Source of the DNA: Podaxis mareebaensis | Taxonomy: Eukaryota > Basidiomycota > Agaricomycetes > Agaricales > Agaricaceae | DNA: 64,000 nucleotides | Direction: 5' to 3' | NCBI GenBank assembly: GCA_018524725.1 | Contig: JAEUWP010000305.1 | Coordinates: 35,166-99,165, forward strand | In this document: positions 24,824-35,484 of the stretch, one piece after another | Position numbering within the stretch: the stretch's first letter is position 1 | How the letters are laid out: each line of letters begins with the position of its first letter | The notes under the pieces: generated by a model | The model's database searches: none | Seen by the model: only the letters and a program-made list of their open reading frames with translations | What the model was told of the DNA's origin: nothing | Translations under genes and position numbers: made by a program

Positions 24824-26891
24824 ATGTCCCGTCCCAACAACCCCGACGGGCTACCTCCTCGCGTTCCCCTCAAGGGACGTCGCAGGCCACCAGTGCGTCT
24901 CCCGTCGCTCGGGACTAGCGGGCAGAGGCTGCCAGGTTCATCCCGGCGCGCATCTGTATCAGGCCTTACCGCGGCCCCCAAGACCCAACGAACGTCCAAA
25001 ACAACACAAAAGCTCGTTGTCCTCCCATCTGCACCGCAGACACGCCCACTCCTACCCTCCGACGAAGAGGACCTGACACTTGGCGTCGAGACCGATGGCG
25101 GGGTACGGGAATACAAAAGCGAAGCGGAACGTATGACGAAGGAGCAACGGAAACAGGCAGGGTTCAGGCGCATTACTGCATACTGTGTAGCAGAATCGTT
25201 CAAAATGAAGCTACTGGCATCGTTCTTGAAGCGAGAGCACAACGTTTCCCCTCGCATCTTTGACGAAGCGCTTTATGCGGTATGTACGCATAAACTTGTG
25301 TTTTGTGCTCTAATTGATGCGTTGTAAAGATGTATCATCTTCCACTTCTACCTGGTTATGGTCCGAATGCAAACATTCGCTCGTCAGTTCCTGCTCCTGT
25401 CACCCGGGGCGGTTCCTACCTCACAGCACTGTCCGAGGCGGAAGAGGATGGATACCAAGGGTCCTATTTCACTCAGCCTACACGACGATCTTCCGTTGAA
25501 ATGCGGGATGGATACATCTCTTCCACATCTCCTATCGACACTCGAAAACTCCACCCATCAACTCTACCTTCTGTCAACGTTGTACCACCAGATGCATCTA
25601 CACCAACTTCGGATTTTAACGTGGAAGCCCCAGATGCCAGTAGTGCAGTTCTCGTGTCTGAGACGGAGGGCGGGACAGACGGCGAAATCGACATTAGCTC
25701 CTCGACTCGGAGAATCCGAGAAGACCCCGTGATTACCTCTCCAGCGGCGAAGCCTCATGAAGACGACGTTGTTGAGGTTGTCTTCTTCGAGTATGGCGTC
25801 GCTGTGTTCTTCGGCCTGACGGAGACGCAAGAAAAGGATATCCTCGAAGACATCGAGAATGCAGGAATCATGAAACGAAAGATAAATGAAGACGACTGGG
25901 AGATCGAAGAGTGCCATTTCACTGTATGTCGATGACGCGGCTGAAATGGCGTCCGTGCCTGATCTATTGAATCTTCTAGCATGACCCCTATATCTCATAT
26001 CCTCGTATCTACAACGATTTCTTCAGTACGTCTGTTCGGTTCGGTCTTCTCGGAGATGTTAACTTAAAAACAACTCACGTCTTCTCCCTTGCAGCACTCA
26101 AGTCCCGATCCCATCTTCTTAAATTGTCAATAGCGCATGCATTGGCGCAATCGACACTCCTAGCACATTACGAAACTATCGCGCAACATGTTCTCTTATC
26201 CCCTGAAACACTTGCCATACCTCGACAACTGGCGGAATCGGGCGGTCTAAAGCTCCGTCGGCACGAAGCTCTCAAGCTCACCGGCAGGCTCTTCAAACTT
26301 CGTCGTGACATCAACCTTGTCTCCAATGTCCTGGATGTGCCGGAGTTGTTCTGGAGCGAAGCGAGCTTGAAGGATTTGTACGACGCAGTGAGAGAGTATA
26401 TGGAAATTGGACCGCGCGTACAGGTTTTGAATGAAAAGTTGGGTATGGCGAGTGACTTTGTGAGTATTGCGTTAGCATAGTTGGAGGCATTGCTTATCGT
26501 GACTATATAGCTCGATGCCATCCATGACCACCTAAATCAGAACGCAATGGAGCGAATTACCTGGATAGTTATATGGTACGTATCTCCCATCGTGTTCGCG
26601 ACTAGAAATTGACGACGAGCGTCAGGCTAATCGTGGTCGCCATATTGGTCGAGCTCGTACGTAGCGCCTCCCTTCTTTCTGAGTGCTTGTCGGCTCATTC
26701 TGGCTCTCTTGCTCCAGGGCGAAGTCATAGCACGTCTTGTCGTGCATGCCACCCTTGGTGGGGCAGGAAAATCCGACCCCGCAGCTGCAACATCCCTCGT
26801 GTCCAGCATACCAAGTGTTCCAGTATCTCCTGTATCAAAAGAAGATGTTCTACGGACACTGGAGCGTATCATGCTAGTACAAGATTCTTGA
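24824..26891 (+). CDS. RMD1/RMD8-family (DUF155) protein
   Basis: This belongs to the DUF155 family that includes yeast Rmd1 and Rmd8 (required for meiotic division) and mitochondrial RMND1. The ATG at 24824 begins a basic, proline-rich tail. The conserved segment FRRITAYCVAESFKMKLLAS follows, then a variable acidic/serine-rich region. The family core is VVEVVFFEYGVAVFFGLTET, HDPYISYPRIYNDFF, LKSRSHLLKLSIAHALAQS and LFKLRRDINLVSNVLDVPE, then WSEASLKDLYDAVREYMEIG. C-terminal hydrophobic segments ERITWIVIW and LIVVAILVEL suggest one or two membrane spans. About seven exons; TGA at 26889-26891. Its molecular role is not established. Confidence 0.88.
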
Positions 26892-27573
26892 GACGCCCCT
26901 TCACCTTTTCTTCCATCGTTGGATCTCATTTACGTTTCTTGACTAACGCCTGGTGTTTGGCGTCTGGTTTGGAGTTTTGGGACACCTAGTTTATCTCTGC
27001 CTCACTTTTGTGTATTGACATATGTGTAGATATATTCGACTGTCTTGTGTACTATTCATAGTACCATCTGGTACATCCCCCCACTCAGTGCCCCTTGGCA
27101 AGCTAGGCAAGAGTTGGGCAAGAGTTTTGTGCGCAGAACCTATGCGGAACCCTAAGTGTATGTGGGTAGCTCCAAGTCTATGTCCTACTCCCGTCTTGAT
27201 GAATGTCCCTACTACATATTGACCCAAACGACCCCACCCATCCAGTCATATAAACCAGAACGTGATTGAGTTGTTCTATGAATTCTGAAGTCATTAGAGC
27301 TCTTCTGTCATACGAGCACTAGCAGTTTGAGTGAATCATTAGTTCAATGATAATAAGATTGGAGCTTCTTTACCCATTTTCTTTAGGTAGTAGATTTCGT
27401 CCGATTATGAAACGTTCCCAGACGGATGTGCTCAACGCTGCTGTCATAGACCCTCGGCTTGTTCCGAAACGTTGGCCCCTGGAGGTCCATGACGTCAACT
27501 ACTCCGAACATGATCAGATGTGAAGTATACGGAACCTATATTCAACGTCGAAGCCCCAATCTCATCTGCAACC
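26892..27573. other. intergenic
   Basis: No gene recognised. A short ATG-initiated frame at 27407 (MKRSQTDVLNAAV) ends after 38 codons and does not join cleanly to the downstream small gene. Confidence 0.4.
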
Positions 27574-27999
27574 ATGTCAAGCGAAAGCTTCAATAACAGA
27601 TATTCTAAGCTCTCTGAAGACCCCCCTGCCAACGCAAGTACAACCCGCAGAGATGGAGGAGTATACGTCACCACATCCAAGTTGAACGAGGCTCCAGATC
27701 CTCAAACAGCCCGTGAGTGTCGGCTGCCTATCATAAGAAGTCAGAGGATTCTGACCGTTCGCAACCTTTTGCGCAGGTGATGTCGCCAGCATGGTACGCG
27801 ACTCATTGGTTCTACTTGGTAACTGTGGTGTTGACGAACCGTATTTCAGGACGATTCGGAAGTTCCAGCTCCGGAAGAATTGGATGCAGCGACTGTCGAT
27901 ACTCACCAAAGGGCGACGGGGTTACAGAAGGAGCCCCTGATTGGATCTGAGAAGTTGGGAGTGCCGGAGGACAATCCGCGAACAAAGGGGAGGAAGTGA
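27574..27999 (+). CDS. small hydrophilic hypothetical protein
   Basis: I do not recognise a family. Three exons join in frame. The first starts MSSESFNNRYSKLSEDPP and ends before GTGAGT at about 27712. A tiny middle exon encodes DVASM and lies between a CGCAG acceptor and a GTACGC donor. The last begins DDSEVPAPEELDAATVD and stops at TGA 27997-27999. The two introns are about 60 and 55 nt, typical for this genome, and the joined frame gives roughly 108 charged residues without signal peptide or membrane span. Coding status rests on splice logic and amino-acid composition only. Confidence 0.45.
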
Positions 28000-28912
28000 T
28001 GGAAACGATGAACCTGAAGGTAGAAGCTTGTCGTGCTCGTTATACATGTAGCTGGGCGAGTGTTTGCGAAGCGCAGCAATAGGAAGACCATCGGATTCGC
28101 CTCCTGATGTGCAACGCGAGAGTCTAGGTGAAGGGTGTCTCAAAAAAGTGGTGGTATCCCATCGGGTGATGGAATGCGTTTGACATGAATCCTATCGCCG
28201 TCTAGAATAAGTCTCTGTCATGACCATAGCTTTGTGACAGCAAAGCCAGGGACATGGACCGGTCCTGAGGCCGGGCGGCGAGGAGTCACGCCATACAGTT
28301 GTGATAGCGAGCCACGGTGAGTTGCACAACGCAAAGGATGTGGCACATGTACTAGAAGATCTGTCAAGCGACAGGCGAACTGTTTGATCAACAAACGAAT
28401 GAAACATTCAGAAGCAAGTTATTCTCCGTAAACCACTGTTCTAACTTACCGAGATGCGGCATCTGTTATGACAGGATAGTGCGCTAGGTCAGTGTGCGAA
28501 TAGTTAATGTGCGAATAGTTCGTGTTCATCGATGGTTGAGTTCGGAAGTTGCATTTAGCTTGAATTACGCCGTAGCTATATGCGAACGAACAATGTAATG
28601 TGCGGTAAGGAACAAGGAGAGCCCGAAGAAAAGCAACTGGGGGAACTCGAAAAGACAGAAACATCAGTCAAATATCTGAATGCTCCAAAGGTAACAAAAC
28701 ACCTGGATGGTCTCCCATCCGGATCCAGTTGTCGTACTTGTTTTGGATGCTGCACCCCTTTCCCGACGATGATTGGGCTGGAGAAAACGGATTTGAGTAG
28801 TCCAGCATTTGCCCGTACTGCTTCGGAATAGCGGAATGCTCGAAGAAATCCTATGGTAAGGGGAAGTGGCAGAGTCTCAAGAGCATATCGACATGCAGCA
28901 TTATCGAGTTAA
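28000..28912. other. intergenic
   Basis: No supported gene. A 12-bp motif GTGCGAATAGTT is repeated near 28495 and 28510. An open frame at 28580-28831 (+) has no family resemblance. Confidence 0.4.
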
Positions 28913-29311
28913 TCAATATCGAATTGGCGGTATAGGGTCAGCGCGGATTGAAGATAGATCGACGGATTTGTCGATATTTTCGTCCAATTCTCCTATCAAG
29001 ATGCTGAAAAGACGCGTCAGTTCAGTCCGGCACCTTCGCTCGAGCAGAATTGGACGCATACATCATATCTCCTTTGACGAGATACAAGCCCAGTGGGATC
29101 TCTTCGACGCCCTCCTCCATACTAAACACGCGCTCTTTGCAATCCGAAAGAACGATGTTTGATTTCTGGTCAAAACCAGCGAGGACGCCCTGTGATCAGA
29201 TAGGTAAGAGGTATGATATGTTGGATGTGAAACGGGACATACCACGATGGCGCGACCGTCCTGAAGGACAAGAAAGACGCGACGGTCGACGTAGCCTTGT
29301 AGGCTAGACAT
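28913..29311 (-). CDS. LSM8: LSM8, U6 snRNA-associated Sm-like protein
   Basis: Lsm8 is the subunit that defines the nuclear Lsm2-8 ring bound to the 3' end of U6 snRNA. Three exons on the minus strand (29311-29243, 29189-29062, 29003-28913) encode 95 residues, the usual family length. The start reads MSSLQGYVDRRVFLVLQDGR. After intron 1 comes GVLAGFDQKSNIVLSDCKER with VFSMEEGVEEIPLGLYLVKG (Sm1 and spacer). After intron 2 come IILIGELDENID (Sm2, family IGELDE) and RADPIPPIRY. The third exon is placed by using the TTTTCAG acceptor; reading through instead would stop early and lose the Sm2 motif. Confidence 0.92.
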
Positions 29312-29734
29312 AAGGGCAGCGAAAGGTCACCGGTCGCCTTGCGTCACCGTGGTTGAGGTGATCAAGCCTCGATATTCAGCGATTGACGGCCGGAACCTCC
29401 CGTAATTTCGCTCAATAAGGTACCGGGATGCCGAGATTGACCCTGACGTACCCCCTGTCACTTATATCCAAATGTTCACATATCAGAGTGGTATGGTTAT
29501 CGCGTTTACACCGTTACAAGCCCACTCCTTCTCTACCCTACTTCCATGAAATTACAGTGGCTCGCAGGGTAAACCTCTAGAAATGCGCCTGTGCCACAAC
29601 CAATTCCTGAAAAAACCCATCTTGGAACGAAGGACGAAACTACTTTTCTGCAATCATGTCAGATAACTAAATGCGCTTCTGAAAAGCCAATGAATGCTCA
29701 CTGCTTGTGCAAAACTCGCAACCGGGATATGAAG

Positions 29735-30337
29735 TCAACACTCTACTGCGTCCTTTGCCAGTTCGTCGGCCTCTTGGTTGTAGCCCCGCGGCACGAGCCA
29801 AAATTGCACCGAGACACCATAGATGTAGTCCAGGTCCTCAATCAATTCGTCCAACCTCTCGAAATCGTCTCTGTTCGTCACCTCCATTCCTCTGCAATTC
29901 TTCCACCCGTTGTTTCTCCATCTGTATACCCAGTCGGTCATAGCCTGGACCGTGTAGCTCGAGTCGGAGATCAACACGACGTTCCTCGTCTGCAGACGCT
30001 TGTCATCGACGAGTTGCGTGACCTTCTCGAGCGCAAGAATGGCGGCGCGAAGCTCCGCGCGCTGGTTGGTCTGCGCTCCGTCCCAAAGTCGCTGTGAAAC
30101 GTTGTACCTGGAATCTGGCCCAAAGTACACACCCATTCCCGCCCGGGCGTGAAAAGTTCCGTTTCCGACGCAGGCACCGTCCACAAATATGGCGATGTCG
30201 CGACTTCTAGTAGCATATATGCGACCGTTGTCGTCTCGGCGGGTCTGTCGCAAGTTGGCGAAGTCGGCAGAGCGTCGAGTCCAGACGACATCATCGGGCG
30301 TCGCACCATTGCGCGGAGGCGTGTAGTTTCGGCTCAT
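29735..30337 (-). CDS. RNase HI-like protein A
   Basis: This is an intronless 200-residue protein with a type 1 RNase H fold; such enzymes cut the RNA strand of RNA:DNA hybrids. All four catalytic acids are visible: D in IFVDGAC, E in NQRAELRAA, D in LISDSSY and D in EADELAK. It lacks the hybrid-binding domain of eukaryotic RNase H1. Instead a roughly 45-residue leader, MSRNYTPPRNGATPDDV, is shared with its neighbours. The ATG is at 30337-30335 and the stop at 29735-29737. It is the first of a same-strand cluster with copies at 31557, 33461 and 35485. Confidence 0.85.
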   Translation of the reverse strand: MSRNYTPPRNGATPDDVVWTRRSADFANLRQTRRDDNGRIYATRSRDIAIFVDGACVGNGTFHARAGMGVYFGPDSRYNVSQRLWDGAQTNQRAELRAAILALEKVTQLVDDKRLQTRNVVLISDSSYTVQAMTDWVYRWRNNGWKNCRGMEVTNRDDFERLDELIEDLDYIYGVSVQFWLVPRGYNQEADELAKDAVEC

Positions 30338-30784
30338 TACTCTATGTCCGGATGATACTCGTGTGTATAGGAGTTTGAAGTGAGTGGATGCTCTGGGATC
30401 CGTTTAAATGGGAGGATCACCCAGTCCAAAGAAGGTATTAGATCAAGCAGAGTAAATCGGCCTACTGGAACTGGACCATACTGGCTTCGACAATCACTGT
30501 TCAAGGTATCTCGGTTACGTCACCGTTCCTACAACGCTTCGTCTACGTCGCGTCAGTGGGACAGCCTGATAGCAGGAAACGCGAACTTATTCGTATCAGA
30601 CGATACTTGGCGTAAAACGTTGAGATCGACCTGACCAATCCAATTAAACTCGTTACAGAGATATTGTGAAAGAAGTTGAGCGCGAAGCAAGCACCCATCT
30701 CGGCGCAAGCTGAGGTGTATGCGTCGCCACGCCGAAACCTTGAGATCTACCCGACCGATCCATCGGAACAGTAACTAATCCTCT
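30338..30784. other. intergenic between RNase H genes
   Basis: Presumed promoter of RNase H copy A and spacer. Nothing else is recognised. Confidence 0.4.
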
Positions 30785-31250
30785 TCCTCGCCAGCCCATC
30801 GGTTTCCCCATTCTACTTGCTTTTCCACCGTGCCACAACTTCGCTTAGCCTACACCCCCTGGTACCTCGTCCAAATCGATAATCAAGCTGTCGAGCTCCT
30901 CCAAGTCAGCCCGACTTGTTACTTCCCATCATTTTGCATTCGTCCACCCGTTATCCCACCACTTGTCCCGCAACATAGCGAAACCGAGATTAGGATGACG
31001 GTCTTCGTACCCAAGGACCTCCAATTCAATAACTGTTGTACCTTCTGCAATGCACTCGAAACGGTACAGAGATGCGAAGAGGATTGGGTGCAAAGAGGAT
31101 CCTCATCCCTGGGCAGAAACAGCATAGCCTGTCAGGGCAGATGGCGATAATCTTCCCCCTGATGCAGTGATGGCCCGCCTCTCATCTCTGTAGGGCGTAA
31201 GTGAATACATCATCGGGCTCATAATCGTCCAGAACGTCCGTTGGAGCAGA
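30785..31250 (-). pseudogene. decayed RNase HI-like copy E
   Basis: Minus-strand translation in shifting frames recovers the family from end to end. Near 31220 DVLDDYEPDDV resembles the leader. ALQKVQQLL and TKTVILISVS match the helix and strand before the third catalytic residue, which is lost. RADLEELDSLIIDLDE matches DDFERLDELIEDLDY of copy A. A final block near 30800 resembles the NADELAR end. Several frameshifts and stops separate these pieces and the DGAC motif is not recoverable, so no functional protein is expected. Confidence 0.7.
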
Positions 31251-31556
31251 ATTGCCCATGCGAAGGAGTAGATGATCTCGGTCCGTCACAGCATTCGCTC
31301 AATGTAAAATGGCAGATTGAGGACATGGAGTAGAGGTGTATTTCCATTGCGGGTGGGCCTATGTACATATTAGTAAAAAAGATGACGATCGACTCCCGTC
31401 GATCGTTCATGGATACTTAAACGCTTTCCAACTACAAAATTAGATTTGGGCCAACGACTTGACCAACCAGCTATGATGGCTACGATTCATGCTCGGCATC
31501 AGCACAGGTGGAACAAAAGTTGAGCAGGTTCCTTACCTAGTTCTGTGCCACAGTCA

Positions 31557-32198
31557 CTAGCCATTACTCGACCAATAATAGTCTGAGCCACTCCCATCGC
31601 TGCTGTCCTCATCGAGGGCTCTCCTCGCCAACTCATCGGCATTCCCATTATACTCCCTATCCACATGCCAAAGCTTTACATATACTCCATGTTCTTCCCC
31701 CAAGCCGTCGATCAATGCGTCGAGTTCCTGAAAATCGTCTCGATTCCTCACCCTCCGACCGTGGATATTCAACCAGCCATTCTCTTGCCACTCTTCCACC
31801 CACTCCGTCATTGCCTTGACCACATACATCGAGTCTGAAGCCAAAACCACAGTCTTGGCATCCAGACGTCCATCTTCCACCAGCTCCTGGACCCTACGCA
31901 ATGCAACTATAGCAGCATTGATTTCTGCGCGTTGGCTTGTTTTTCGGCCCTCCTGGAGCTGCATGCAAAAGTTGTATTGTGACTGAGGCCCAAAATATAC
32001 ACCCATCCCTGCGCGAGCCCAGCGCGTCCCGTTGTCAGTGCATGCACCATTGATGAATACAGCAATGCTCCGCCCTATGATAATCCCATCCCCAGCTTGC
32101 TTGTAGATGTTGATGAAATCCCTTCCCCTGCGCCGGAATAGTACATCTAGAGGCATCTGTTCCCCGATTCGAGGAGGCAGGTATTCGCGATTTGACAT
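31557..32198 (-). CDS. RNase HI-like protein B, first catalytic Asp replaced by Asn
   Basis: This intronless protein of 213 residues is closely related to copies A and C. Leader MSNREYLPPRIGEQMPLDVL is followed by the RNase H fold. The first catalytic position reads FINGAC (codon AAT) where the other copies have VDGAC, so the aspartate that binds the first metal is asparagine. The remaining acids are present: E in QRAEINAA, D in LASDSMY and D in NADELAR. The acidic/serine C-terminus (DEDSSDGSGSDYY) is unique to this copy. The ATG at 32198-32196 lies inside a target-site duplication of a retro-insertion just upstream. A hybrid-binding but non-cutting role, or early decay, is possible. Confidence 0.85.
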   Translation of the reverse strand: MSNREYLPPRIGEQMPLDVLFRRRGRDFINIYKQAGDGIIIGRSIAVFINGACTDNGTRWARAGMGVYFGPQSQYNFCMQLQEGRKTSQRAEINAAIVALRRVQELVEDGRLDAKTVVLASDSMYVVKAMTEWVEEWQENGWLNIHGRRVRNRDDFQELDALIDGLGEEHGVYVKLWHVDREYNGNADELARRALDEDSSDGSGSDYYWSSNG

Positions 32199-32296
32199 CG
32201 AGGTATAGGTTTTTTTTTTTTTTTAAATCAACATTTATTGCAATAGACTAGCTACTACAAACGGGTGCGCGATAGCAGTCCCATCGAGGTATAGGT
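32196..32296 (-). mobile_element. 5'-truncated poly(A) retro-insertion with 15-bp target duplication
   Basis: An exact 15-bp direct repeat CATCGAGGTATAGGT occurs at 32196-32210 and 32282-32296. Between them lies a 71-bp insert (32211-32281) that on the minus strand ends in a run of 14 A residues and carries AATAAA shortly before that tail. This is the signature of target-primed reverse transcription of a short polyadenylated transcript. The source transcript cannot be named. The left copy of the duplication contains the start codon of RNase H copy B. Confidence 0.85.
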
Positions 32297-33460
32297 ACGA
32301 GACAAAGAATGAGGTATATAGAAGAGCAGGCTTGGAAGGGCTCGGAAGATAAGCAGAGTAACAAGCAAGCAACAATCGTCAGAGGTTGATGTTCAAACGG
32401 CATGTCGGAACTCGGATGAATTAGCTACATTTTCAAATACGCACCACGCCGAATTTGATCACGGAAGTAGTCAGACGATCGGGTAATCAACACTTCATAT
32501 AGTCCGAACTAGGGAAGTACATGTAGAACAATTGTTAAGCAGCATTCCCGCCGCTCTCAAATATAACGCAGTGAAGTGTTGAATGCGAATTGCGGATAAA
32601 CCCCGAGTCGGTTGTGTAAAATGAATGAATACATTAGTCGAAATGATCTACTCAAGCTAGTGCCTGTAATTGACTCGGAGCATGTAATTGCATGGATGGT
32701 GATCTGTGATGTTCTTGTAAAATGACAGGTAGCCCGGATGTGATGACGACTCCGAGTGATTGTGTAGAACAAAGAGGATCCATTTAGCTTGTCTCAAATC
32801 GAAAGTAGCTATGGACGGGCAAATTCATGGCATTGATGCAACCTGTATTAAGTAATCTATAGCTGAGGATCAATATCATTCCAAAGAATAGAATGTAGAA
32901 GAAGCTTGCCCGATAAACCTATATGTAACCCCTGTTACGCTGTCTCCCTATGTCTAAGTACACAGGTGAGACATACCGCTTAGTGTCGTACTAGGTTGAT
33001 ATCTGCTCCTAAGCCGTCCTCCAAGGGCAAAACCTTAGCAGAGATTTGACGAGCTTATTATCGGAGGAAGTGTGATGTGGGCAAGAGCACGGGTGAACTT
33101 AATTACAGAAAGTGCAACACAAAATAAGTCAAGATGACTCTAGTGATCTACTACATTCAGTCTGGTATATAAACAATTGCTAGGAATCTCGATTTGAATA
33201 CTAAAGATGGAAGTAAAGAAGGAAACAATACAAGGGCGAACATGAGGCTATTACACAAGTCAAGAAGGCCAACGGAAGAAAGGTTCTGGCATACGAAAGG
33301 ATGACGATATAGTGGGAACATTGGTGAATTAATGTCAGGAAAGAAGACAAGCAAAGGATTCGAAGGTAGAATGAAAAAGATGAATATCGACTCGCAATAA
33401 AGAAAGAAAGGAAAATGAAGGAAAGAAAGCGTACTTCGTAACACCCCCAGCAGCAGTTGT
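32297..33460. other. intergenic
   Basis: About 1.16 kb AT-rich spacer between RNase H copies B and C. No gene or clear repeat seen; purine-rich GAAAGAAAGG runs near 33400. Confidence 0.45.
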
Positions 33461-34072
33461 TCAATCACTATCCAAATCATCATAATATCCTGCGGCACCT
33501 TTCGCCAACTCATCAGCTTCTTCATTATCCTCCCTATCCACCTTCCAGAGCTTGACATAAACCCCATACTCATCCTTCAACTCGTCAATGAGGTTGTCCA
33601 GAATCCGGAGGTCAAGCTTATTCGCCACTTCGCCCCGCTTAGAATTCATCCACCCGTTACATCGCCATCTTTCTACATGCCTTGTCATCGCGTCAACAAG
33701 ATATGCAGAATCCGATGCCAGAACAACCACTTCTGTATCCAATTCCTCATTATTCAACAACTTCTTGACCTTCCGCAGTGCCAGTATCGCAGCCCTGATC
33801 TCTGCACGTTGGTTGGTTTGTCTGCCAGAGAGGGACTGGGATATGTTGTGGCGCGAGTCAGGTCCAAAGTATACACCCATTCCCCCACTGGCCCATTCTG
33901 TCCCATTACCTAGACATGCACCATCAACAAAGATGGCGATGTCCCGGGATACAAATGCGCCATTTCTACCTAGCCGGAGAATATTGGTGAGGCTGCTTCG
34001 CTTACGCCTGAAGAGTATGTCGTCCACATTAGCGTTCCCAATCCGGGGAGGCTGAAATGTGCGGTCTGACAT
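33461..34072 (-). CDS. RNase HI-like protein C
   Basis: This intronless protein of about 203 residues begins at MSDRTFQPPRIGNANVDDIL (ATG 34072-34070); an open extension upstream has no ATG. The catalytic set is complete: D in IFVDGAC, E in NQRAEIRAA, D in LASDSAY and D in EADELAK. It lacks a hybrid-binding domain. The C-terminal tail is acidic, GYYDDLDSD. It is same-strand with copies A, B and D and with three decayed relatives, which points to local tandem duplication. Substrate and cellular role are unknown; a nuclear or cytosolic R-loop or hybrid function would fit the fold. Confidence 0.85.
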   Translation of the reverse strand: MSDRTFQPPRIGNANVDDILFRRKRSSLTNILRLGRNGAFVSRDIAIFVDGACLGNGTEWASGGMGVYFGPDSRHNISQSLSGRQTNQRAEIRAAILALRKVKKLLNNEELDTEVVVLASDSAYLVDAMTRHVERWRCNGWMNSKRGEVANKLDLRILDNLIDELKDEYGVYVKLWKVDREDNEEADELAKGAAGYYDDLDSD

Positions 34073-34199
34073 ATGAGAACTGGTTCTGGGAAAAGATATT
34101 GAGAGAGCGATGGGAAAAGGTATTGAGAGAGCGATGATAACTGAGGTTGGTATCAAAGGGATGATCTCAATAGAAGGTGTCCTGGTACCTCATTTTATA

Positions 34200-34660
34200 C
34201 TCTCAGAGTCCGTCAAAGAAGTCAGCAGAGTTCACCAGGACCTTCGGATTCGTGCCACGAGTTTCCATGAAAGTAGATACACGCCAAAAGCGTACAGGGA
34301 TGCCTAGTGACTCTAAATCCCGATCATGATGTTCCAGAATTGGACAGTAAAACAAATAGGCGACTAGTCGCCTTCTAGCATTCTTCCAATCGTTCCTCCG
34401 CCATCTGTATATATTTTCCGTCATCAAGATTCGTTGAATCGGACATTAATACAATGCCCGTGGTGTGCAAGTCCTCGTCGAGGTGGTTCTGCTCCACCCC
34501 TCTTCCATGCACTGGTAGCTGCTTGGATTTTAGCACGTTCACCAGTCCTTAATCCTCCTTTGGTAAACCCAGAAAGGTTGAAAGGCGGATTGAGGTCAAA
34601 GGATACCCCCCAGCACTAGCATATTCCGTCCCAGAGCCTAGGCCTAGTCTGTTATTATCA
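34200..34660 (-). pseudogene. decayed RNase HI-like copy F
   Basis: The minus strand retains GSGTEYASAGG near 34640 (matching GNGTEWASGGM of copy C), then FDLNPPFNLSG and ERAKIQAAT, where the catalytic glutamate position has become lysine-flanked and shifted. Closer to 34400 it retains IYRWRRNDWKNARRR. Stops between these segments and loss of the first motif show that it is a broken gene. The surviving 74-residue open frame covers only part of the fold. Confidence 0.7.
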
Positions 34661-35484
34661 CAGACCTGGCCTCTTCCAACATGTGGCCCATGAGAGTCGA
34701 ACAAAGCTTCCTTGGGATGGAAGCATTGACAATGGCCACAGCGGTAGAGTATGGCATCAGAGGTACATCTTCGATCGAGGAAGATGAAGGGAGTTATACA
34801 GATGATTAGTGACCATTCATCAAACTGGTTTGAGTGTTGCAGGTGCGAGAGTGAGTGAGGAAGTGAACATAGGAACTGGGCTCAGTATATCTATAAGCGG
34901 ACACGGGGCCACAATGCTTCCGCCTTCTGTTATCGTAATCAGTGGTGGAAAATAAAATAACCCAGCCTACTATCAGAGTACTATGAAGCATCGTGGTTAG
35001 GAAGTTGGGTTGGATGCCTGCCGTGACTCGTCGAATCAGCATGCCATTAAGAGCCTAAAAATAGATAGACGCCATGAAATAAGTGGGAACTCAACATCAC
35101 AGAATTGGCATGTCAAGCAAGATACCGCGCGAAGTCGCAGACAAGATCAGCTGAAAAGATGTCTGCTGGTCACTGGCCAAGTGGGGACACGAATAGAAGT
35201 AGGGCGAAGGGTTTCAAAAAGGAGAGGATGTTCGAGGCCCTCGGTGGTTTGTTCACCCTGGAAATACATGCATATAAGGTACTAGGAATTAAGCGACGCG
35301 ATAAGATACCAGTAAAAGTGGACAAGAACGAATGTGTTTGATTGCCCGAGGGCCTGACGAAACGACAGTGTGTGCAAGTGAATGGTTTCAAAATGCTGTC
35401 ATAGGGCGATGCGATTAGAAGCAGTCCCTAGCTGTAGAGAACTCATGCACTCACCTAGGGATCAACGCCATGATGTTACGGTAT
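34661..35484. other. intergenic
   Basis: Spacer between RNase H remnants F and gene D. No supported feature. Confidence 0.4.

Noticed and set aside
34073..34156. N-terminal extension of RNase H copy C
   Set aside because: The extension begins at a TTG, not ATG, and the shared family leader starts at 34072.
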